64,000 nt of DNA from Prochlorococcus sp. AG-402-N08 (GTDB lineage Bacteria; Cyanobacteriota; Cyanobacteriia; PCC-6307; Cyanobiaceae), in assembly GCA_003216535.1 (NCBI GenBank), contig QCIS01000002.1:62001-126000 (forward strand), given 5' to 3'. The position numbers were made by a program, and so were the translations under genes. A model generated the notes under the pieces. It was not told where the DNA came from. It did no database searches and was given only the letters and a program-made list of their open reading frames with translations. Shown here in pieces: positions 9,009-18,572 of the stretch (the first letter of the stretch is position 1; each line of letters starts with the position of its first letter).

Positions 9009-10031
9009 ATGACTTTGCGTGTTGCAATTAACGGGTTTGGCAGAATTGGTCGAAACTTTATGCGTTGTTGGCTCAGTAGAGGTGCTTACACCAATATTGA
9101 AGTAGTTGGTATTAACGTAACTTCAGATCCTAAGACTAATGCTCATCTATTAAAATATGACTCAGTCCTTGGTCAACTTGATGATGTTGATATTCAGTAT
9201 ACTGATGACACTTTTGTAATTAATAACAAGACAATTAAGTGTTTCTCTGATAGAAATCCAATGAATCTCCCTTGGAAAGACTGGGGTGTAGATTTAGTTA
9301 TTGAATCAACTGGAGTTTTTAATACTGATGTTGGAGCAAGTAAGCACTTAGATGTTGGAGCAAAAAAAGTCATCTTAACGGCTCCTGGTAAAGGCGATGG
9401 TGTTGGTACTTATGTAGTTGGAGTTAATGCTGATACATATAACCATAAAGATTATGATATTTTGAGCAATGCAAGTTGTACTACCAACTGCTTAGCTCCA
9501 GTAGTGAAAGTTTTAGACCAAACGTTTGGGATTAATAAAGGTCTGATGACTACAATTCATAGTTATACAGGTGATCAAAGAATTCTAGACAATAGTCATA
9601 GAGATTTAAGAAGGGCGAGGGCTGCTGCTACTAATATCGTTCCAACCTCTACAGGAGCTGCTAAAGCAGTTGCACTAGTTTACCCAGAAATGAAAGGTAA
9701 ATTGACAGGTATTGCAATGAGGGTCCCTACTCCTAACGTTTCAGCTGTGGATTTCGTATTCGAATCTTCTAAATCTGTCTCAAGCGAAGAAGTAAATAAT
9801 GCTCTTAAGGAAGCATCTTTAAATTCAATGAAGGGCATTATTAAGTACGGTGATGAACCCTTAGTATCAAGCGATTATGCAGGTACAAACGAATCATCAA
9901 TTGTAGATAGTGACCTAACTATGTGTATAGGAGATAATCTTGTTAAGGTCCTTGCATGGTATGACAATGAGTGGGGTTATAGCCAGAGAGTTGTTGATTT
10001 AGCAGAGATTGTCGCTAAAAATTGGGAATAA
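9009..10031 (+). CDS. gap2: Glyceraldehyde-3-phosphate dehydrogenase, Calvin-cycle type (Gap2)
   Basis: Interconverts 1,3-bisphosphoglycerate and glyceraldehyde 3-phosphate; in cyanobacteria the Gap2 enzyme serves photosynthetic carbon fixation and can use NADPH. 340 residues: Rossmann motif [10 protein letters not shown] at the N terminus, catalytic Cys157 in ASCTTNC, the motif [21 protein letters not shown] and the C-terminal [12 protein letters not shown]. The [20 protein letters not shown] segment is typical of plastid/cyanobacterial GapA/B-like enzymes. Its stop abuts the convergent thiL stop with no spacer. Confidence 0.95.
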   Translation: MTLRVAINGFGRIGRNFMRCWLSRGAYTNIEVVGINVTSDPKTNAHLLKYDSVLGQLDDVDIQYTDDTFVINNKTIKCFSDRNPMNLPWKDWGVDLVIESTGVFNTDVGASKHLDVGAKKVILTAPGKGDGVGTYVVGVNADTYNHKDYDILSNASCTTNCLAPVVKVLDQTFGINKGLMTTIHSYTGDQRILDNSHRDLRRARAAATNIVPTSTGAAKAVALVYPEMKGKLTGIAMRVPTPNVSAVDFVFESSKSVSSEEVNNALKEASLNSMKGIIKYGDEPLVSSDYAGTNESSIVDSDLTMCIGDNLVKVLAWYDNEWGYSQRVVDLAEIVAKNWE

Positions 10032-11018
10032 TTAAAAGTGCTTAAAAGGTTTATTTTCTAACAATACATCTTTCTTATTTTCTTTAAATCCTACTGATGG
10101 TTCACCATTAGCGAAATATCCAATTTCATTAATATTTTTATCCAGTCTTATTAAATTTGTTGCCCATTTTTTGGGTAATGAGAAAACTAATTCGTAATCT
10201 TCACCTCCAAAAAAATAATATTCATCCCATTTATCACCTTTTGGCCAATCCTTATCTTTAGGTATTTTTTCATAATTCAAAATTGCTTTACATTTGCTAG
10301 CGATGGCTAAATCTTGCACAGCTTGAAATAGTCCATCACTGCTATCAGTACATCCTAATTTGTTTATTTTTTTGTTTGAACGAGTTTTAAGGAGATTTTT
10401 TAGAAAATTTGGGTAAACTTGAGGGCGACAAAAATGTTCGATGGACTTACTTATTATTCTTTCATTAAGAGAAATATTATTATCGAAATTAATTTTACTC
10501 TGTATCATAAATCCCAATTTGCTAAGACCATGAATCCCTGTAGTTAAAATAATTTCTCCTGGTTTACACGCATCTCTTCGTAATTTAAGTTCGCCTTGAA
10601 TCCCAAAGGCTGTTATTGATATAGCTTTTTGATTCCCCTTCGAGCAATCTCCTCCAAGAATTATCCCTCCATATTTTTTTAAAGCTTTATTTATTCCTTG
10701 ATATAACTCTTCAACCCACAACCACTCAGTTTTAGCAGGTAGTATTAGGCTGATTGTAATCCCTATGGTTTTCTTGCTTCCACTAGATAATAAGTCAGAA
10801 ATGTTGCTCACAACTGCTTTCCATCCAAGGTCTTTAGGGAGAATAGTAAGGTCATTGAAATGAATATTTTCAACTAAAGAATCATTATTGATAAGTAAGT
10901 CATTATTTTTAGTATTGATTAAAGCGCAATCATCTAATGCTTGATTTTTAGGCATAAACTTTCTAAGCCTATTAATTAATTCTTTTTCCCCTATATCTTC
11001 TAATGTTTCTTTATGCAT
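10032..11018 (-). CDS. thiL: Thiamine-monophosphate kinase
   Basis: Phosphorylates thiamine monophosphate to the active cofactor thiamine pyrophosphate. 328 residues with the PurM-like fold: an N-terminal DDCALI magnesium/ATP motif (near 25), the stretch DLGWKAVVSNISDL, GGDCSKGNQ, CTDSSDGLFQ and the C-terminal GEDYELVFSLP. The start overlaps the end of the cyclophilin gene by 8 bp, so the two are probably translated from one message. Confidence 0.95.
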   Translation of the reverse strand: MHKETLEDIGEKELINRLRKFMPKNQALDDCALINTKNNDLLINNDSLVENIHFNDLTILPKDLGWKAVVSNISDLLSSGSKKTIGITISLILPAKTEWLWVEELYQGINKALKKYGGIILGGDCSKGNQKAISITAFGIQGELKLRRDACKPGEIILTTGIHGLSKLGFMIQSKINFDNNISLNERIISKSIEHFCRPQVYPNFLKNLLKTRSNKKINKLGCTDSSDGLFQAVQDLAIASKCKAILNYEKIPKDKDWPKGDKWDEYYFFGGEDYELVFSLPKKWATNLIRLDKNINEIGYFANGEPSVGFKENKKDVLLENKPFKHF

Positions 11019-12102
11019 TTAATTTGAGGTTTTCAATCCCATCTAAAACATCTATTGAAATTATTGTGTCATCTTTGGTTAGCTCTTCTAATACATCAAA
11101 ACCATCTACAACATAACCAAAGGCAGCATTCCTTCCATCAATTAGATTTCGACCTGCTGGATTTAATTCTGCTTCATATAAAAAAAAGAAAAATTGCGAT
11201 GACCCATCATCAACTGCCGTATTTGAATGGGACCACCCTAGAGTTCCAAGTGTTGCGAAAGGTAATGTTGGTGTCTCTGTGTAAAGACCTAAATCTTCAA
11301 AAGTTTGATTATAAAAAGTTTCTTTTTTATCAGGAATTCTAATTTCTAGAGGAACGTGACGTTCTTTATTTGTGTTGGGATCTATGTAACCAATTGCTTC
11401 ACCAATTGGATCACCTGTTTGTAGTACAAAAAATTCTTCTGCCCTATTAATCGGTAAATCTTTATAGAAATTCTTTGAAGATAAATCTACAAATGCTCCT
11501 GCTGTAAGTGGGGCGTTAAATCCATCTACAATAGCTTTCATTTCTCCTTTAGAGGTTTTAATATTGACTTTTGCTCTGCCAAGCAATCTTGGAAGATCAT
11601 CAAACTCTTCTGGAATATAGTAAGGAAATTGATTTGGTAGGAAATATTCTTCTAATCCACCTATTTTATCTAAAGCCTCTTTGCGGGTCGATACAAATGA
11701 GTACTTATCTTTTGCTTTGGAATGATCTTGAAGGCTATCAAAATTTTCTTTAAGTTCTAAAAATGTTTTTTCAGCAATTTTCTTTTTATCGTTTGGTAAA
11801 TCTTTGATAATTCGACTTTGGTATTTTTTTAGTAAAGATTGACATTTTGTAACAGTTTTCGTGAGAGCGGGCCATCTTCCTCCTCTAACAAGGTCACTAG
11901 TTTCTTCCAATTTATGTTGAATTTCTTGCAATTCAACTTGCTTGATAGGGAGCGCGTTTCTAAGGATTGCATTAGGATCTTTTACCGCATTTCCAGTTGG
12001 CAAATCAGCTAGTACTTGGATAGGTTTAAAGAGAAAAACCTGTAAAATTATGATTGAAAAAATTAAAAAAAGTTTGTTCTGATTTGATAAGAATTTTTGC
12101 AT
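11011..12102 (-). CDS. Cyclophilin-type peptidyl-prolyl isomerase, exported (TLP40/CYP38-like layout)
   Basis: 363 residues. An N-terminal hydrophobic segment (about 11-32, ending VLA) looks like a signal peptide. A helical region with many charged residues follows (about 45-175), and the C-terminal half is a cyclophilin domain with the motifs [39 protein letters not shown] and [17 protein letters not shown]. This is the layout of the thylakoid-lumen cyclophilins TLP40/CYP38 that assist photosystem II assembly. Active-site residues are only partly conserved, so isomerase activity is uncertain. Upstream of thiL and divergent from efp. Confidence 0.88.
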   Translation of the reverse strand: MQKFLSNQNKLFLIFSIIILQVFLFKPIQVLADLPTGNAVKDPNAILRNALPIKQVELQEIQHKLEETSDLVRGGRWPALTKTVTKCQSLLKKYQSRIIKDLPNDKKKIAEKTFLELKENFDSLQDHSKAKDKYSFVSTRKEALDKIGGLEEYFLPNQFPYYIPEEFDDLPRLLGRAKVNIKTSKGEMKAIVDGFNAPLTAGAFVDLSSKNFYKDLPINRAEEFFVLQTGDPIGEAIGYIDPNTNKERHVPLEIRIPDKKETFYNQTFEDLGLYTETPTLPFATLGTLGWSHSNTAVDDGSSQFFFFLYEAELNPAGRNLIDGRNAAFGYVVDGFDVLEELTKDDTIISIDVLDGIENLKLNA

Positions 12103-12145
12103 AGTACTCTTGCAGGTTTATGATCCTTGGGGATGTAATACAGGA

Positions 12146-12706
12146 ATGATTTCCAGTAACGATTTTCGCACAGGTACCACCATCGAATTGGATGGACAAG
12201 TTTGGCGTGTTGTAGAATTTCTACATGTCAAGCCTGGCAAGGGTTCTGCTTTCGTGCGAACCAAATTAAAATCAGTTCAAAGCGGCAATGTGGTTGAAAA
12301 AACTTTCCGAGCCGGAGAATCAGTACAGCAGGCTATCCTTGAGAAGTCTAACCTGCAACACACTTATGTGGAGTCTGGAGATTTTGTTTTTATGGATATG
12401 ACAAGTTTTGAGGAGACAAGACTTTCTTCAGAACAAATCGGTAAGGGCGCTAAGTATTTGAAAGAAGGAATGGAGGTTAACGTTATTTTTTATAATGGTA
12501 AGGTTTTAGAAGTGGAACTTCCAATATCAATTACCTTAAAAGTTACAGAGACTGATCCTGGAGTTAAGGGGGACACTGCTAGTGGGGGCACGAAACCAGC
12601 TATTCTAGAAACAGGTGCTCAAGTTATGGTTCCTTTATTTATTTCTGTGGGAGAAATGATTAAAGTTGATACTCGTAACGATAGTTATCTAGGACGTGAA
12701 AATTAA
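12146..12706 (+). CDS. efp: Translation elongation factor P
   Basis: Relieves ribosome stalling at polyproline sequences. The chosen ATG gives 186 residues, the standard EF-P length, with the usual start [10 protein letters not shown]. An in-frame TTG 36 bp upstream (12110) would add 12 residues with no family counterpart, so I reject it. The tip loop PGKG with the modifiable lysine is present ([16 protein letters not shown]), and the C terminus carries the [11 protein letters not shown] and [10 protein letters not shown] motifs. It lies 5 bp upstream of accB, a gene pair common in cyanobacteria. Confidence 0.96.
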   Translation: MISSNDFRTGTTIELDGQVWRVVEFLHVKPGKGSAFVRTKLKSVQSGNVVEKTFRAGESVQQAILEKSNLQHTYVESGDFVFMDMTSFEETRLSSEQIGKGAKYLKEGMEVNVIFYNGKVLEVELPISITLKVTETDPGVKGDTASGGTKPAILETGAQVMVPLFISVGEMIKVDTRNDSYLGREN

Positions 12707-12711
12707 CGGCT

Positions 12712-13209
12712 ATGAAATTAGATCATGAAGATTTAAATCGCTTAATAGAGAAAATCTCAACAAGCGATATTCAAGAGTTCTCACTAGAGGGAGAAGATTT
12801 TAAACTTGAAATAAAAAGGAATTTATTTGACCAAAAACAATTATCCAATAATTCAGTTTCAAATACTTCATTTGACAAGCCATCAATTACTCAAAAACCC
12901 ATAAATGATAATGTCTCAATAGTTAATGAGCCTGAGGCGCCTCAGGTGGCACCCCCTGGGCGTTCAGATCTTACTGAAATTACTTCTCCCATGGTAGGAA
13001 CCTTTTATAGGGCTGCAGCGCCTGGTGAGGATCCATTCGTAGAGGTAGGAAGTAATGTTAAGGTCGGCCAAACTATCTGCATTTTGGAAGCTATGAAGTT
13101 GATGAATGAAATTGAATCTGAATTTAACGCTGAAATAGTAGAGATTCTTGTTGAAAATGGAACCCCAGTTGAATTTGGACAAGTTTTAATGCGTGTTAAG
13201 CAGTCTTGA
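12712..13209 (+). CDS. accB: Biotin carboxyl carrier protein of acetyl-CoA carboxylase
   Basis: Carries biotin between carboxylase and transferase in the first step of fatty acid synthesis. 165 residues: a short N-terminal domain, a P/S/N-rich flexible linker (about 45-90) and the C-terminal biotinyl domain with the biotinylation site EAMKLMNE. The partner biotin carboxylase gene accC lies in this window at 53.7 kb, not adjacent. The last 24 bp overlap the convergent pdxA gene. Confidence 0.96.
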   Translation: MKLDHEDLNRLIEKISTSDIQEFSLEGEDFKLEIKRNLFDQKQLSNNSVSNTSFDKPSITQKPINDNVSIVNEPEAPQVAPPGRSDLTEITSPMVGTFYRAAAPGEDPFVEVGSNVKVGQTICILEAMKLMNEIESEFNAEIVEILVENGTPVEFGQVLMRVKQS

Positions 13210-14220
13210 ATTTTTAGCCATTTCCATTGCAGCCTTTATAGCCTCAATCATGCTTTGCGATTGAGCTATCCCTTTGCCAGCAATATCAAATCCCGTTCCA
13301 TGATCTGGTGATGTTCTTATAAAAGGCAAACCTATTGTTGTATTTACTGAGTAATTAAGAGCTATAACTTTAATTGGTATTAAACCCTGATCATGATACA
13401 TAGCAAGAATCCCATCATGTTTTTCAGCATCTTTGTGTCTCCACGCTTTTGCGCTGGAGTTCCAGCAACTATCTGGTGATATAGGTCCTAATAATTTAAT
13501 ATCTTTATTCTTTTCATTCCAAGCAATCAATGAATCATTAAGCCATTCTTTCTCTTCACTACCTAAAATACCCTCTTCGCCAGCGTGAGGGTTTAATCCC
13601 GCAACTTTTAAAATAGGTTTTTTATTATATTTAATACAAAATTCTTTGAAAAGATCTAATTTTGAGTGGATTAATTTTGTATTTAGCCTTTTTGGGACTT
13701 CACAAAGTGGTATATGGGTTGTAGCTAGTAGGGTATTGAATCTCCAACCTGTGATTGGCGATTTAGCTGTGAATAACATTCCAACATTTTTTATTCCACA
13801 TGATTTTGCTAATACTTCAGTCTGTCCAGAGAAGTAATGACCTGCTAGTGACCATGATTTCTTACAGATTGGGCCAGTAACAAGTGCTGAATTAGGATAT
13901 TGTTTTACAATTTCGATCGCTTTTGTTAAGTAATAGAAACTTGAATTACCATAACTCGATTTAGATTTATCATCAGATGGAGAAATTTCGAGATCATAAA
14001 TTTTTAAAGAATTTGGATTTGCTAGTTTTTCTAAACCAAGAGCCTTGAGATTTTTATATGTATTAAATAGATTTTTTTTGGAACCTACTAATGTGAAGTC
14101 AATATTCTTTTGTAACTCATCAGAACAAAGAGCTTTTAAAATTATTTCAGGACCTATCCCAGACTCATCTCCAACGCTTAATACAATTTTAAAAGTATCA
14201 TTAGTTTTTTTAATGTTCAT
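13186..14220 (-). CDS. pdxA: 4-hydroxythreonine-4-phosphate dehydrogenase
   Basis: NAD-dependent oxidation of 4-phosphohydroxy-L-threonine in pyridoxal phosphate synthesis. 344 residues. Motifs visible: GDESGIGPEI at the N terminus, LVTGPICKKSW in the middle, AMYHDQGLIPIK with a metal-ligand histidine, and SPDHGTGFDIAGKG near the C terminus. Its 3' end overlaps accB by 24 bp. The start is 22 bp from the end of the SDR gene upstream on the same strand. Confidence 0.95.
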   Translation of the reverse strand: MNIKKTNDTFKIVLSVGDESGIGPEIILKALCSDELQKNIDFTLVGSKKNLFNTYKNLKALGLEKLANPNSLKIYDLEISPSDDKSKSSYGNSSFYYLTKAIEIVKQYPNSALVTGPICKKSWSLAGHYFSGQTEVLAKSCGIKNVGMLFTAKSPITGWRFNTLLATTHIPLCEVPKRLNTKLIHSKLDLFKEFCIKYNKKPILKVAGLNPHAGEEGILGSEEKEWLNDSLIAWNEKNKDIKLLGPISPDSCWNSSAKAWRHKDAEKHDGILAMYHDQGLIPIKVIALNYSVNTTIGLPFIRTSPDHGTGFDIAGKGIAQSQSMIEAIKAAMEMAKNSRLLNTH

Positions 14221-14242
14221 AAAAAGTTTTTAAATTTATTTT

Positions 14243-15121
14243 TTAACTATTTAAAAAGCAGTTTTTCAAGCCTAGTTTATAGTTTTTATAAACTAGTTTG
14301 TATCCAAGTGTTTCGCATAATAATTTATTAGAGACTCTTCTATTTTCCATCCAAAATGATTGCGCCATAGGTGACAATTCTTTTTTTGCGTCTTCAAATA
14401 ATATTGGATTTGGCATTTTTAAGCCCAGTAGATCGTAACAATATTGAATTACTTCTATTTGAGAAGAGGGTTCATCATCTGCAATATTAATGATTTGGTG
14501 AAACTTTAAACAATCTTTATTTTGTAATAAATAAATAATCGCATGTGTAATATCGGCAACATGAATTCTTGAAAATACTTGAGCTTTTTTTGAAATAACT
14601 CGAATTTTCTGATTTTTGATTGCTTCAAACGTGGATCTTCCAGGTCCATAGATGCCAGGTAATCTAAAAATTTGTACTGGCAAACTAGATTCAATCCATT
14701 TTTTTTCGCAATTTAATCTATTATGGCTTCTTTTTTGAAAAGGATTAGGCTGATCTATCTCAGAAACCCAACCACCTTCGGCGTTTCCATACACTCCTGT
14801 GGTAGATAAATATCCAACCCATTCAAGGGATATACAATTTAGTTTACTTAGAAGGCTCTCTAATACGGGATCATTACCATTTTTATCAGGAGGTATGCAA
14901 CTAAGAATATGCGTGACTCCATCAAAAATTTTATCATCAGGAACCACACCGTTTTCACTATTGAAAACAAAACTATTTGGATCTTTACTTGCAGATCTTG
15001 AGCTTGTTAAAACAGTGCACCCAAATTTTCTTATAGTTTTTGCAAAAAAACTACCACTGAAACCACATCCTAAGATTAAAAATTTATTTTTATTTCCTAG
15101 TAAACTTGCAGGTTTCTTCAT
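14243..15121 (-). CDS. SDR-family NAD(P)-binding epimerase/dehydratase-like protein
   Basis: 292 residues with an atypical short-chain dehydrogenase fold. The N-terminal dinucleotide-binding motif is LGCGFSGSFF (GxGxxG), followed by SSR after the second strand, which suggests NADP preference. Further motifs are STTGVYG (active-site Ser/Thr and Tyr region), FRLPGIYGPGRS and RIHVADI, all typical of sugar-nucleotide epimerase relatives. The YxxxK lysine is not obvious after VYG, so catalysis is uncertain. The substrate is not known. It is probably cotranscribed with pdxA, 22 bp downstream. Confidence 0.8.
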   Translation of the reverse strand: MKKPASLLGNKNKFLILGCGFSGSFFAKTIRKFGCTVLTSSRSASKDPNSFVFNSENGVVPDDKIFDGVTHILSCIPPDKNGNDPVLESLLSKLNCISLEWVGYLSTTGVYGNAEGGWVSEIDQPNPFQKRSHNRLNCEKKWIESSLPVQIFRLPGIYGPGRSTFEAIKNQKIRVISKKAQVFSRIHVADITHAIIYLLQNKDCLKFHQIINIADDEPSSQIEVIQYCYDLLGLKMPNPILFEDAKKELSPMAQSFWMENRRVSNKLLCETLGYKLVYKNYKLGLKNCFLNS

Positions 15122-15237
15122 GTCTAGTTAAAGTAGTACATATGTATTAATAAATGATGAAGACAACTCTTAAGCCCTATTTTAAATCAAAAACTTTCTG
15201 TATCAGCAAAAGTTATCCCCGTGTTATAGAGAAAGAA

Positions 15238-15384
15238 ATGAATTTAGTTAACTTTAAATTTTACCAAAAATTATTTGTATTTCTTCTTTCATTTTCGACA
15301 ATTTTAATATTCCCAGAATTGCCTAATGAATTGGAAAATATATGTGAGAGTTATAATTCTAGAAAAATATGTAATGTTTGGTAG
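15238..15384 (+). CDS. Small exported protein, unknown function
   Basis: 48 residues from the chosen ATG. One hydrophobic segment (about residues 9-23, LFVFLLSFSTILIF) and a short C-terminal part with two cysteines (ICESYNSRKICNVW) suggest a secreted or membrane-anchored peptide with a possible disulfide. An upstream in-frame ATG at 15154 would add 28 basic residues; the shorter form is preferred because it starts just before the signal-like segment. It ends exactly where the convergent HNH gene ends. Confidence 0.5.
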   Translation: MNLVNFKFYQKLFVFLLSFSTILIFPELPNELENICESYNSRKICNVW

Positions 15385-15786
15385 TTAAGCTGCTTTATAT
15401 TCTGATTCATCTTTTTCATAATTTTTATTTTTTACCTTAAAGTTAGGATTAGCCCATTGCAGTAATCTAATAGCTAATCTTAAATCTCCTTCTAACCAAG
15501 CTCTTATAGCCATTGCTCTTCGAGGATCGTAAAATTTTTGCCTTCTGTACCAATACAAAGCATTTTCATCTGATTTATCTCCATTACAGGAAAGACATGC
15601 AGGGACGCAGTTTTCTGTTGTACTTAAGCCTCCTTGGCTTCTTGGTATTACATGGTCAATAGATTCAGATGGTTTTCCGCAATATATACAACTTTTTCCT
15701 GTAAACCTATGAATAGATTTTCGCCATTGTCTTAATCTGAACTTAGGACATAAATCCTCTAAAAAAACCGCATCATTAATATGCAT
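15385..15786 (-). CDS. HNH endonuclease-family protein
   Basis: 133 residues. A complete HNH core is visible: CxxC at 33-36, DH at 44-45, N59, and CLSCN at 64-68, giving the two CxxC zinc pairs around the beta-beta-alpha metal site. The region around it (RLRQWRKSIHRFTG before; ALYWYRRQKFYDPRRAMAIRAWLEGDLRLAIRLLQWAN after) is cyanobacterial in style. Standalone HNH proteins of this type are common in marine cyanobacteria. The target is unknown; no methyltransferase or intron sequence is next to it. Confidence 0.85.
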   Translation of the reverse strand: MHINDAVFLEDLCPKFRLRQWRKSIHRFTGKSCIYCGKPSESIDHVIPRSQGGLSTTENCVPACLSCNGDKSDENALYWYRRQKFYDPRRAMAIRAWLEGDLRLAIRLLQWANPNFKVKNKNYEKDESEYKAA

Positions 15787-15951
15787 TCAGAATATTTAGT
15801 TAAGTAAATAATGGCTTGAATATATTTAAAGTCAATATTTATTGATGCTTTAAAGCCTAAATTTGCCAATAAGAATATGATTTAGTGTTTTTAGATACAA
15901 AAAAGTTATTAATTAAATTAAGAAAAAATTATTATCTTTCTGAAACCTTTT

Positions 15952-16440
15952 TTAATAACTATATCTATCAAGTGTTTCATCAGTAAATTCATCAGTAAAT
16001 TCTTCATTCAATTCTCCACCAATTTTTTCATTAGTTTCTTCTAATTCTTTTTCTAATCTTTTTTTCCTCTCTTCTCTTTCTTTTGCTTCTTTTTCTTTTC
16101 TTTTTTCTTCTTTTTCTAGATCTCTTATGAGTTGCCTATTTGGATGAAGACTGTCTAAGTATTCAACACAATAACTAAATTTGTCTTTTTCCCTTATAAC
16201 TGTCTCAGTAATTTGGGCTGCTGCGTTTTTAGGTGAAATTTTGAAAAGGCCTCCTTTTTGTTTTTTGATATAAGAATATGCCGCATCCCAACTGCTTTCA
16301 TGATCATTACCACCATCTCTCATAGTACAAAAGATTTCTGCTCCAAATGAACTTGCATTCACTTTGTTAGTAGTAAAAGTACAAGTAGTAAATACTCCTA
16401 AAGTAAACAAGATTAGTTTTTTCTGCTTAAATCTTTGCAT
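15952..16440 (-). CDS. Exported protein with charged coiled-coil tail, unknown function
   Basis: 162 residues. A basic N terminus followed by a hydrophobic stretch (about 9-29, ending VNAS) is a good signal peptide. The mature part has CTMRDGGNDHESSWDAAYSYIKKQKGG and one more cysteine near residue 90, then a long K/E/R-rich helix (about 107-140) likely to form a coiled coil, then an acidic end. The WDAAYSYIKKQ region recurs in small cyanobacterial secreted proteins as far as I can recall, but no function is known to me. It stands alone between two minus-strand genes. Confidence 0.7.
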   Translation of the reverse strand: MQRFKQKKLILFTLGVFTTCTFTTNKVNASSFGAEIFCTMRDGGNDHESSWDAAYSYIKKQKGGLFKISPKNAAAQITETVIREKDKFSYCVEYLDSLHPNRQLIRDLEKEEKRKEKEAKEREERKKRLEKELEETNEKIGGELNEEFTDEFTDETLDRYSY

Positions 16441-16503
16441 TAAACTTTTTTCTTCTATTTACTATTTAAAAGTATCTTTTATTGTGGATATGTCTATAGA
16501 AAT

Positions 16504-17016
16504 TTAAGATTTTATTACTCCTAATAAATTCAAGCCTTTCACAACTAAAGGAAGAATTAGAAGCACAGTAATTAATCTTACTGCATGAAGAGTCGCTACT
16601 GCAGCACCTACTCCGTATTCAGACCCTACAAGACTCATCCCGCTAATTCCTCCCGGTGCAGCTCCTAGGATTGTTGTTATTACATCAATATTAAGTAATC
16701 TGCTGGTCCATAATCCAATTGCTAATCCTGTAATAACTAAAGTAAATGTTATTAATATGGCTGGTCTCCATAAGTTTTGAATATCAACTAATGAAGCTTT
16801 TGTTAATGAAGTACCAATGACTGTTCCAATTCCAATTTCTAAAATTGTTCTTGTCCCGATTGGCCACTCTGCTATATCTACTTTGCCACTGATGCTAAGT
16901 ATGCTTGCTCCTATTAAAGCACCTGCAAGAGGAGCCGCGGGAATTCCTGTTTTTAGAGCTAAAGCTCCAAAAATACAACCTGCAATTAGATAATAGATTA
17001 GATTTATATTAGGCAT
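16504..17016 (-). CDS. AbrB-type membrane protein, half-length (single repeat)
   Basis: 170 residues, nearly all hydrophobic, with about five transmembrane segments. The motifs PAAPLAGALIGASI and LGAAPGGISGMSLVGSEYG match the repeat unit of the AbrB/ammonia-monooxygenase-like membrane family (an inner-membrane protein with two such units of about 170 residues). Only one unit is present here, so it would have to act as a dimer or with a second gene. The transported compound, if any, is not known. Confidence 0.78.
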   Translation of the reverse strand: MPNINLIYYLIAGCIFGALALKTGIPAAPLAGALIGASILSISGKVDIAEWPIGTRTILEIGIGTVIGTSLTKASLVDIQNLWRPAILITFTLVITGLAIGLWTSRLLNIDVITTILGAAPGGISGMSLVGSEYGVGAAVATLHAVRLITVLLILPLVVKGLNLLGVIKS

Positions 17017-17149
17017 AAATTTGAAAGATGTTTAAACATAATTTTAGAAAAATTTTTTTTTGTTTAAGTTTATATTCAAATAATATTTTTGGTTTCCTCT
17101 CATAATGTCTCCTTTTGTTGGCATAATATTAACTAAAGCATGAATTATT

Positions 17150-17347
17150 ATGTCTTCACGGATTTCATACAAAGATAATAAAAATCGCATAAAGAAAAAA
17201 TTATCTTTTTTTGAGGGTGGTCACCAGCTTGAAAAATTAGAGTTTGCCCTTGCAATAGCTCAAACAAATGGTGATGAAAAAAAATCAATCTCTCTTAGAA
17301 AAAAGATTGTTGAATTAGGCGGGAACGTTGAAGAGCCAGGTACTTAA
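17150..17347 (+). CDS. Small conserved-looking basic protein, unknown function
   Basis: 65 residues. Basic N-terminal 25 residues, then a helix-rich part (GGHQLEKLEFALAIAQTNGDEKKSISLRKKIVELGG) that looks like a helical hairpin. No membrane segment or cysteine. It ends 1 bp before the stop of the convergent aminotransferase gene. I do not recognise the family. The clean ATG start and amphipathic helices argue for a real gene. Confidence 0.65.
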   Translation: MSSRISYKDNKNRIKKKLSFFEGGHQLEKLEFALAIAQTNGDEKKSISLRKKIVELGGNVEEPGT

Positions 17348-17348
17348 C

Positions 17349-18512
17349 TTAATTTCCCTCAAGATATCTAGATACCACAACTAATGCTTCACCAGCTTGT
17401 TCGGCTGTAATTTTGCCAAGGTCGAGAAGTGTATTACTTATAGCAGTAACTACCGTAATAATATCTCTATCGTTAACATAACCTAGATGTCCGACTCTAA
17501 ATATTTTTCCTTTTAAGTGATCTTGACCACCAGCAAGTAAAATATCAAAATTATTCTTTATTCTTTTTCTAAATTCTTCAGCATCTATTCCTTCTGTTTT
17601 TATTGCAGTAACTGAAGGGCTTAAACATTTTTCATCAGCAAATAATTTTAGATTTAAAGCCTTGGCAGCATTGCTCATCGCTAATTTATGTTTATTATGT
17701 CTGAGGAAAATCTTATCTAAGCCTTCTTCTCTCATCATTTTTAAAGCTTCATCTAAAGCAAAAACCAAATTAACTGCTGGAGTATATGGATTACTGTTAC
17801 TTAAAAGACTTTTTCTGTAGGATTTTAAATTTAAATAAAATTTTGGTAAATTAGATTTTTCTGCAGCTTCCCATGCTTTTTGGCTCATTGCTATAAAACT
17901 AAGCCCTGGAGGTATCATATATCCCTTTTGTGATCCTGAAGCAACAATATCTAATTCCCATTCATCTACTGGCACATTGCATGCTCCAAGACTTGTAACG
18001 CAGTCAACAATTGATAAAGCTATGTTGTGTTCGCGAATATATGAACTTATAGTTTCTAGATCATTAATTACACCTGTTGAGGTTTCAGAATGAGTCAAAA
18101 TAACCGCCTTTATTTCTTTTTGTTTATCTTCTTCTAAAACCTTTTTGAATACTTCCGGATCAAGTGGAGTACCCCATTCTGAATCAATTTTTATTACTTC
18201 TAAACCAAATTCTTTAGCAACTTTTACCCATCTTTCGCCAAATTTTCCATTTTCTCCACAAATTACTTTATCTCCTCTACTTAAAGTATTTATTATTCCA
18301 GCTTCCATTGCAGCGGTGCCACTACCAGTAATTGTTAGAACATCATTTTGAGTTTGATGAAGCCACTTTAAATTTTTAGTAGTACTTTCTACGAGATATT
18401 GGAATTCTTTACTGCGATGGCCTATTGGATGCTTACTTAATGCTTGTAAAACTTTTTCTGGAACTGGTGTGGGTCCAGGAATCATCAATGATAATTTTTG
18501 TTGTATGGCCAC
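17349..18512 (-). CDS. Class V aminotransferase, serine/alanine--glyoxylate type
   Basis: PLP enzyme of 387 residues. N-terminal MIPGPTPVPEKVLQAL and PIGHRSKEF are hallmarks of the serine--glyoxylate/alanine--glyoxylate aminotransferase group. The PLP lysine is in SGSQKGYMIPPG (near 195), preceded by the DCVTSLG aspartate motif. The C-terminal segment RVGHLGYVNDRDI binds the substrate carboxylate. In cyanobacteria this enzyme is expected to act on photorespiratory glyoxylate; relatives have been labelled soluble hydrogenase small subunit, which is a legacy misname. Confidence 0.88.
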   Translation of the reverse strand: MAIQQKLSLMIPGPTPVPEKVLQALSKHPIGHRSKEFQYLVESTTKNLKWLHQTQNDVLTITGSGTAAMEAGIINTLSRGDKVICGENGKFGERWVKVAKEFGLEVIKIDSEWGTPLDPEVFKKVLEEDKQKEIKAVILTHSETSTGVINDLETISSYIREHNIALSIVDCVTSLGACNVPVDEWELDIVASGSQKGYMIPPGLSFIAMSQKAWEAAEKSNLPKFYLNLKSYRKSLLSNSNPYTPAVNLVFALDEALKMMREEGLDKIFLRHNKHKLAMSNAAKALNLKLFADEKCLSPSVTAIKTEGIDAEEFRKRIKNNFDILLAGGQDHLKGKIFRVGHLGYVNDRDIITVVTAISNTLLDLGKITAEQAGEALVVVSRYLEGN

Positions 18513-18572
18513 TTTTTGTTAAATAGGTCATTCTTAGATTAGTTCTCATTAGATATTTTTCAATTACTTGAT

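Noticed and set aside
12110-12145. Upstream TTG start for EF-P adding 12 residues
   Set aside because: The shorter form from 12146 has the standard family length and start; the extra residues have no counterpart in EF-P.
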